This document shows, piece after piece, positions 57,561 through 64,000 of a stretch of 64,000 nucleotides of DNA. This DNA comes from Knoxdaviesia capensis (taxonomy: Eukaryota > Ascomycota > Sordariomycetes > Microascales > Gondwanamycetaceae), in assembly GCA_001510575.1 (NCBI GenBank), contig LNGK01000008.1:198340-262339 (forward strand). Reading direction: 5' to 3'. How positions within the stretch are numbered: position 1 is the first letter of the stretch; the number at the start of each line of letters is the position of its first letter. The notes beneath the pieces are model-generated. The model saw only the letters and a program-made list of their open reading frames with translations. It was not told the DNA's origin and did no database searches. Both the position numbers and the translations under genes were made by a program.

Positions 57561-60220
57561 AAAGGAAGAGAAGAGAGAGAGAGATCTTCTTAACTTCGCC
57601 TATTATCGACAGTGAGGAGGAACACACCGACTTCTCCCTTTTCTTCTTTGTTTTTTTTTTCCTCTTCTGCGCTTGAGGGAATTTGCTGTTCACATATCAC
57701 TTTCGCTTCAATCTGATAGATTCCGCACTGGTCCCGACCGTATTGTTCCTTTTTCCCCCTCCGATGCAATTGGGTGTGACCTGCACGAAATAAAATCACG
57801 ATGCGTTAGCCTTTCCTCTGCAGACAAGCGACTGGGGGAAAAGGGGATCAGCCAGAGGACACAGGAGGAAATAGGGATGGCATGGGACGGACGAAGATTG
57901 CGACACTTGGTTAATTTTTCATGGGGTATATCGGCATGGGGCTTGATATCACTTGCAGCAACTAGTCCAACAAGGTACATGTATGGACGGGTAGAGTGGT
58001 AGGGAAGGGTTATACTTCACACAAGTGAAATTTTCACATCGGTGCGCTCACTCACCACCCCCTGAGCCTTTGTGATCTATCCGTTTTTCCCGTTTCTTGT
58101 CTGTTCGCACACGCTGGTTCTGTATCTCCTCTTTTCCTGTTTGGCATTGCATGGGCTCTTTGGATGTTTTAGCAGATGCAGCCCTGGTTCCGTTGGCTGC
58201 ACAGGAGAAAAAGAAAAGAAAATCTCGACACACCCATGCCTTCGGCCACCCACCCGGCCAGGGGGATATGACAAACAGGAATTGGGAGAGTGCATGTGAG
58301 GGTGAAAATGAGCCCCAAAAGACCAGCCCACCTCCGGCCGCTGGGGATTTTTGTTGGCTGTTGGCACAGGCAGGAAATTTGGTCTCTCGTGTAGGCAGGC
58401 CTGCCTGTCCGCGCTCGGTGAGCCGTGGCTATTTCCCGCTTGTCGGCTCTTCTCTTCCTTCGGCTCTTTTCTCCTCTCGCGTTTCTGGTTTCTTCGTGCG
58501 CCGTAGTCCGTCCTTATCGGGGCCCGGCACCCGGCTATCCGATCGTCATTGTTCGCTCGAGAAGAAGAAACAGAACGGAAAGGAAAGCAAAAAAACAGCA
58601 AAAACAAAAAACAAAACAAAAAAGAAACCCCAGTCCGGGCGCTAGTGCTCTGAGATACCGCCGTCAGCCTCATTGCATGTTGTATGCCGCTGCTGGCTGA
58701 CCTGTCCCTGGAAGGGTCCGCGCACCCTTCGGAAAGCCCTCCAGACTAGTGTGTCGAGGTGATTGCGATATCTCTCTTCCTAGATCGAAACTAAGAGACA
58801 ATTAGTCTCAAAAACCCCCCCTTTTGAGAAGACACCCACAAAACACAAGGAAGGGCCCGTCTGTCAACTTGTTTTTCTCCTGTCTTTTTGTGGTTTTGGC
58901 TGGCCGTCTTCATGTCGTGCGTTTTCTAGGCAAGCGTCCCAGAGATTCCGCGGTAATTTCCGGCAAGCGAAGGAAAGCCGCCCTATACTGACTAGCATCT
59001 TAACGGGACAACCGCTGGACACCGGGGACCCTATATCACGAATGTCTGTGTGGTTTGAGTGAGGGTTTATCATGCAAGTTAGTCAATATCTGTCCATTCG
59101 ATAGGTCAATTGAAAGGGCCACACACCGCCAGAAGCATGACGCCAGTTTCATAGAGTTGGAATCTGTCGGTACTGGTGAACTCTCTCGAAGACTTGTCCA
59201 GGGGAAAAGGGAGTGGTGATGTAGCCTCAACGAGAAATAAGCAAGGGGAATGAAGTATCCGCTTCCACTAACCAGACCGCAGAGCCGGGAGCTTCCTTTC
59301 TTCTCTCTGAGTGTGTTCAGAACACCGCTATACCACCGGAGGCAGTTGATAGCTGACGCATTGGATGTCCGACCTCCCTACAACAGCAGGTCCTGTACAC
59401 CACGTACGAGCAGGTCAGGGTTAATCACCGAGCACGCACTGGTGGTAATTAGACGATTTGCTCGGGCAGCCAGCCCATGGTGGCCATGGATGATGGCCTT
59501 CGGTTCACCCAAGGAATCGGGCCCGGAAATCCTGGCCGGGGGTGGTGGGTGGCCTGAACCCATGCCATGCATAGTATACAGTAGTAGGTGACGGTAACCT
59601 TCAGGAGATGCGCAAAAGGACACAGTACCTTGTGGGTAGGATGCAGGCCGGGGGGGGAACGAGGAAAAAAAACCAAGCAGTACCGGAAAGACACGCAAAT
59701 ATAAGAGAAGAACCAGCAAATACACCACCGTGACTTAGACTCGGGCCCAAACGGCCACTCCAACGACCAGAAGCTGGCGGTCGAATGTTTGACGGAGGCA
59801 AAGACACAAAAGACCAAGTCTGTACATCGCACACCGCACAGAACCAACAGACACTGTCTCTCACGGCGTGCCACCACATGTGGATAACACGAACCATACG
59901 CACCTCCTCAGACCGTCTGAAGTGTGTGCGTGTTCTAGCTAGTCCCCCCCGATCGACATAAAAAGGGGAGCCCACCAAGAGTCCCTCCCGAAAGAATTAA
60001 AAAAAAAAACATAAAATAATCAACTGGCAGGGATGCACCTCCAGCAAACCGTGGTAGCAATGCCTGTGCAGCAAGAGAGATTGGGATAAAATTATATGCA
60101 GACTGAGGCCGAAACACTGACAGCACGCGAGAAAGAGAAGCGAGGTTCCATGTGGAAAGAGAAAAAAAAAGAAGAAGAAAAAAAAGAGAAGAGAAAAAGA
60201 TCCCGTCAGCCATATGTAAC

Positions 60221-60397
60221 ATGCATGCTTTGGCCATGTTCTTAAAAGCTCTCCTGTGCCTTCCCGCCATCAACCAGTTGCTTCTCCAAGTTTCCCTCCT
60301 GCTCTTCTTTCTGGGCATCTCGTCGGTCTTTGCTTCCGTTTTTTTCTCCTTCACTGCGCTCCTTCTCATTGTGGCCAGCTCGATGCCGCTTAACTGA
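60221..60397 (+). CDS. Weak candidate small hydrophobic protein (58 aa)
   Basis: ATG at 60221 opens a frame that is hydrophobic almost throughout (KALLCLPAINQLLLQVSLLL, then FFSFTALLLIVASSMPLN), enough for two membrane hairpins, and third positions lean to C/G. It could be a small membrane protein or the last exon of a gene whose earlier exons I cannot place. However, the minus strand is purine-rich here and encodes a Lys/Arg-rich frame, and any pyrimidine-rich DNA yields Leu/Phe/Ser, so evidence is thin. Confidence 0.25.
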   Translation: MHALAMFLKALLCLPAINQLLLQVSLLLFFLGISSVFASVFFSFTALLLIVASSMPLN

Positions 60398-60930
60398 AAT
60401 TTCCGACGACAAGAAGAATTTGATAATCCGTTGATTCTGAGAAGGTACCTGCTCCGGTACTTGTCATCTGGTTTTTTGCTCCTTCCTCCTTGTTGGCTGC
60501 TTGCTCTTTTTGTGGCACTATCATTTTCCCATTTATTTCCTTTTTGGGCACATCCACAGCGAATAAATCATCCTCTCACCGCCGGCCATTGTCCAACTTG
60601 TCAATGTTTCCACTGATTGCAGTATCACCTTGTGATTTTTCTTGTTTTTTTGCTATCTGCACATATCATCACAATATCAACATTGCCTAATCAGCCAGCC
60701 GGATTTTCGAGAGTATAAAAGATTTCCTTCTCACGCTTCCTGGACTTTTCTTCCTCCTCTCTCTTCTTTTTTTTCTTCTTCTTTCTCCTTCAACCAACCA
60801 TTGTCACTCTTCGTCTCCTCTCTCTATCTTCTTCCACTTCGACTTCTTCCATCCTCACTCACCTCCTTTCCCACCCCACCACCTACCACAACAACCTTTC
60901 CTTTCCCCAAGGAATCCATTCTCTAACACA
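60398..60930 (+). promoter_or_regulatory. Promoter and pyrimidine-rich 5' leader of the 33-residue gene
   Basis: TATAAAA at 60714-60720 in the context GAGTATAAAAG, followed after about 20 bp by an almost pure C/T tract (60741-60900) and then CACAATGGCC at the start codon. TATA plus a long CT-rich leader is the architecture of strongly expressed genes in filamentous ascomycetes. The expected transcription start is about 60745, giving a leader near 185 nt. Confidence 0.6.
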
Positions 60931-61032
60931 ATGGCCAACAAATATTGCGACCACCACTCGACGCATAACTGCACCAACCAAGTGCCCTCGAATCAATCCC
61001 TCTGCTCGACCTGTGCTGCTGGATCGTGCTGA
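60931..61032 (+). CDS. Cys/His-rich mini-protein, 33 aa, unrecognised
   Basis: Too short for ordinary ORF lists. ATG in CACAATGGCC, 34 codons to TGA at 61030-61032. The protein starts MANKYCDHHSTHNC and ends SLCSTCAAGSC. Five cysteines (6, 14, 25, 28, 33) and three histidines (8, 9, 12) form two clusters, CDHH-x2-H-N-C and C-x2-C-x4-C, separated by an Asn/Gln/Ser/Pro spacer. This looks like a metal-binding knuckle or a small metallothionein-like peptide. There is no signal peptide, so it should be cytosolic or nuclear. Codons are mostly C/G-ending (TGC, CAC, TCG, ACC, AAC). The strong promoter upstream argues that it is expressed. No neighbour suggests a role. I know no named family for it and propose no function beyond possible metal binding. 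Confidence 0.6.
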   Translation: MANKYCDHHSTHNCTNQVPSNQSLCSTCAAGSC

Positions 61033-62509
61033 GCACCACAATCCATCGACATGCCCCAGTTGAAGCCTCCCGCCGATGCTGACGGGCTCCCCGGTGCACA
61101 CTCTCTGCGCCCTCGCCCTCCTCGCCCTCTCATCCTCGTGTGGTGATGATGGGCTCCATTCTCTCTCTCCGCCCTTAGGGGCTACCTAAAAATCGATTCT
61201 CTTTTTTCTTAATTCCCTGTGTGCCTATTCTGTTGTTCTCATGTGTGTTCTTTTCTCCTGGTCTACTTGTATTTGTTCCCCCTCTTGTACTTCTGCTTTT
61301 TGGGTGGTTCTCTCTTGGGTCTTGTTGTTTTTTTTTTCTGAATATAGACGGAACTCTGGGTTTCTTGTTTGGGGTGGATCTTTCTTTCTTTCTTCTGTTT
61401 TTGTCCTGGGCCGGAGGTATTTTGGGATTGTGGTGTTTTTTGTGGGAAATCACATCCCAACAGTCCCTGAGTGGGCACTTCTGTTCGTGATGTTCCATTA
61501 CAGCCGGCGTGGGCTGGACTTCTGAGCGTTCACTCGGTTCTATGGATTCAAGCCTCGCTTCTATATTTCTGTTTCGGGTTGCTTCACGGTGGCTTTTTTG
61601 TTTTTTCTCTTCCTTCGGCAATCGTGCCTCCTGGGAGGCACTGCTTTTGGATATATAATCTTTTGGGTCTTGTTTGCGGACCAGACTGGCAGGGAATGGG
61701 AGGGAAAAGGTAGAGAAAAGTTTGGGTATAAAAGGAATCTTGGATGTCTTACTGGATTATACTCGTCATCTGGATGAGATCGTGATTATCCCCTCGGTCC
61801 GCGAGATCCGGTCTTCGGGGGGTACTGTGTGCTTGTGTACGGTTTCGTGTCTCGTCTTGCAGGCTCGTTGCGGGCAATTCGGTGGGTCGAGGGTTCGGTT
61901 GCGGTGATACTATGGCATATAGCCTTGGGCTCAGTCTGCGAGTCAACGAGCATGCTCGAGTGAAGACGTGTTCCGTGAGGTGAATCTTCTGAGGCCATCT
62001 CATCTTGGCAAAGACCCGCGGGGGGACGGCCAGTGGCCTGTCAGTGTGTAGTGTTGAACTACCTACCTATTCAGGCTGTGTCGTCGATACTGACACATCT
62101 TCGCTGTTGCATGCGTTTGTATGCCCGGCCTCGTTTGTGCCCGGCCTCGTTCGTCTAACCACCCGACGCATGTCGGCTGAGACCTCACCACGAGCCCGGT
62201 ACTTTCCGTATTGCATCTCACAGACACTGTGGACAACGCAGACAATGCGAACATTGGGAACAATCCGGTCGTAGATTCCCGAGAGAAGAACTCCAAAGAA
62301 CCTGCCAGAAGGCAATCCGACTTTCAAAAAAAAAATTAAAAAAATTAAAAAAAGATCAGAAAAAAAAAAGAAGAAGAAGAAGAACAGTTGCCACGAGACA
62401 CATTAGCCACCACGGTTCTTTCACAGAGTGTGCACGTCGGAGGTTTTCCGCACTTTCGCGTTCTGGATGGCGCATATTCGAGCAAACCACTTTTGTGTGC
62501 GAACGAACC
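61033..62509. other. 3' flank of the mini-gene and gene-poor DNA
   Basis: T-rich DNA (61190-61460) follows the mini-gene and fits a long 3' UTR. A TATA-like GGTATAAAAGG is at 61733-61743, with no gene evident after it. An A-rich tract lies at 62325-62385. The ORFs here are short and Phe-rich. Confidence 0.45.
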
Positions 62510-63199
62510 TCAGGGCCCGGGTCTGGTGTTTGCCTGGGTTGGCGTATGGCCACAGACTTTGGGAAGGACGTGCACTTCAGTGCCATACGCCGGCGTCCGG
62601 CGGCATGCGGCCACTCCTCGGGAAACCACAGCGTTTTGTGTCCGCAGTCGGCTGAACGTGCAGGGACCTGATGCACACATGTCTTCGCCATTGAAGCGGG
62701 TGGCAAAGTCCGCCTCGGCGCTGTCGCCCCGGTTGTGCCCGGTGTGGTCCGCCGGCCGGTGCACCTTGGCCTCCGAGTGCAGGTGTACTCCTGCGCAGTC
62801 CGCTTTCAGCAGGGGACCACTGTGTGTCTCGGTGCGCACAAAGGGTGCTTCTTTGGAGTCCATGGCCAAAGACCTGCATGGAGACGTATCTTGACGACGA
62901 TTGACACGAAAGGGCAGGTGGAACAGGGCTGGTCCAAAGATGCTGCCTGTCTGGCGTCGGACAGACACATGGTGGCCGACGCCAGGGACCAAGGCGTGAT
63001 ACTTCCCTAGAAAATGATGACACGGTCCAAAAGTCAGGAGAAGCAGAAAGCACACACAAAGATCCCCAGTCCGCCCCAACTCCCCAAGTTGAGCGCTACC
63101 GGATGAGCTTTCTGGGTAGTCCGCATTCCAGCCGGAAGAACAGTGGAGATACACGTGTCCAGTCTGACACGTAGACACCGGACAGGACACGCTTGTCAA
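62510..63199 (-). CDS. Uncertain ORF, overlapped by an open frame on the other strand
   Basis: Open frame of 229 codons on the minus strand. The part from the ATG at 62863 (MDSKEAPFVRTETHSG, then CAGVHLHSEAKVHRPADHTG and FATRFNGEDMCASG, 117 codons) has about 70% G/C third positions and looks protein-like. The + strand over the same DNA is also open for 168 codons (62388-62894), so the signal may simply reflect locally G/C-rich sequence. A possible acceptor (CATGCAG) lies just before the ATG. No domain is recognised; it could be a gene fragment. Confidence 0.25.
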   Translation of the reverse strand: MTSVSCPVSTCQTGHVYLHCSSGWNADYPESSSGSAQLGELGRTGDLCVCFLLLLTFGPCHHFLGKYHALVPGVGHHVSVRRQTGSIFGPALFHLPFRVNRRQDTSPCRSLAMDSKEAPFVRTETHSGPLLKADCAGVHLHSEAKVHRPADHTGHNRGDSAEADFATRFNGEDMCASGPCTFSRLRTQNAVVSRGVAACRRTPAYGTEVHVLPKVCGHTPTQANTRPGP

Positions 63200-64000
63200 G
63201 CTGATGCCAAATCACACGCTAAAGAAAGAAGAGAAAAATACCCCCGAAGATAGAAATCTTCACACAAAGTGATGCCGAGGACCAAAAATAATTATGTAAG
63301 ACACGAAGCCTGTGCGAGACAGTTTCTCCGTCCTCCTCCCGCGCCATAATCTTTCCCCAAGTGGGCACGGGAAACCTGTTTGAAACGGGAGGGCTGGCAA
63401 AGTGTCAACTTCACAGCTGGAGAAAAGTGTGTCGAGGGGAGACACGCGTGTGGCGAAAAACGAGAGACAGAGACATCAAGGTGTGTGTAGCGCGTGTGGG
63501 ATATATGTATAAAACAGTGAAAAGTGTGTATATATAAAGTTCCCACTTGTAGGAAGAAAAGAAAAGAAAAGAAGAGAGTGTGCCGATCGGCCATCCAGCG
63601 GGCTTGGCCAGTCCCTAAGGGTTTGCACCAATATGCGAGAGCACATGGCTCATCCCGAAGGTCCTGCTCGGCTCAGCGCCATAAATCGAGTCTGCGTTTA
63701 TATCCGTTCACCCCGGCTCTCTTCCTTGCATATAAAACTCCATCACGGCCCGGAGAGCACAGCGGAACGCAGCTATATACAGACGGTGCGCAACAAATCA
63801 AGACGGCCTATATCGGACACCAGATATAGAAGATAGATGAAGATCATATATTAGACTTTCCCGCCAAGAGCCGCAACAAAGATCTAGAAGCAGAAACAGA
63901 GAAGTATGTACCAGAAGCGAAAATATATAACAGAACCGCGCACAGCAAGAAAACGAAGAAAAAAGGGTTAAATTGAGAAGGAGAAAAATGGACAGCAATA
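63200..64000. other. Gene-poor right end
   Basis: A/T-rich, with purine tracts (63555-63580, 63930-63990) and several TATA-like strings (63525-63540, 63770-63850). No ORF with coding character was seen. Confidence 0.5.

Larger units (their letters stand above)
49366..60220. other. Long gene-poor region rich in microsatellites
   Basis: About 10.9 kb without a recognisable gene apart from one weak ORF at 57240. Contents seen: GT repeats (50004-50030, 54808-54845), TC repeats (50610-50637, 56251-56284), TA repeat (51690-51718), CA repeat (about 56517-56538), an A/T-rich AAAAT-type repeat (54402-54475), telomere-like motifs (51353-51373), a TATA-like GTATAAAATC (57008-57017) and a 0.8 kb pyrimidine-rich tract (52260-53220) resembling a 5' leader. 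The Cys/Val-, His- and Phe-rich ORFs are repeat artefacts. Confidence 0.5.

Noticed and set aside
1..64000. Search for CRISPR arrays, insertion sequences, LTRs and terminal inverted repeats
   Set aside because: No regularly spaced repeat array, transposase-like ORF or paired long terminal repeats were visible; only simple repeats were found, though a computed self-alignment could reveal more.

Overview
The window looks like nuclear DNA of a filamentous ascomycete (Pezizomycotina, probably Sordariomycetes). The evidence is short spliceosomal introns with GT(A/G)NGT donors, one clear TACTAAC branch site, strongly G/C-ending codons in the housekeeping genes, pyrimidine-rich leaders ahead of start codons, and products typical of this group (PalC, Erv29/SURF4, Alg6, p14 of SF3b, a cupredoxin-type surface protein). 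I saw no bacterial, plasmid, phage or CRISPR features, no recognisable transposon, and no tRNA or rRNA gene I could support.

Layout: 1-13366 is gene-poor, with simple repeats and only a weak ORF at 7392. From 13367 to 20052 lie a low-complexity two-exon gene, a pair of orphan exons with a textbook intron, and a large zinc-finger regulator, all on the + strand. The regulator converges on an intronless 1329-residue SAM-methyltransferase-like gene (21447-25436, minus). A 5.7 kb gene-poor stretch (25437-31137) carries a CCAAT-box array and possible decayed coding sequence. Then come the splicing factor p14 (31138-32214, +), followed in frame by 151 more sense codons after its TGA; SURF4/Erv29 (34455-35927, minus); a cupredoxin-like membrane protein (37370-39081, minus); a small unknown gene (about 40925-41164, minus); ALG6 (41539-43723, minus), divergent from palC (44685-46364, +); and an RBR-type E3 ubiquitin ligase (46748-49365, minus). 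From 49366 to the end the DNA is again gene-poor and rich in microsatellites, except for a 33-residue Cys/His-rich mini-gene at 60931 with its own TATA box and pyrimidine leader.

Functional themes: ER folding and export (Alg6 starts glucosylation of the N-glycan precursor; Erv29/SURF4 exports cargo), ambient-pH signalling (PalC), ubiquitin transfer (RBR), pre-mRNA branch-site recognition (p14) and transcription (zinc-finger protein). These genes are not an obvious pathway cluster; their proximity may be chance. Splice sites were placed by eye from reading-frame continuity, and every multi-exon model given here sums to a whole number of codons. The items I would check first are the open frame beyond the p14 stop codon, the 33-residue mini-protein, and the palindromic PacC-type site in front of palC.
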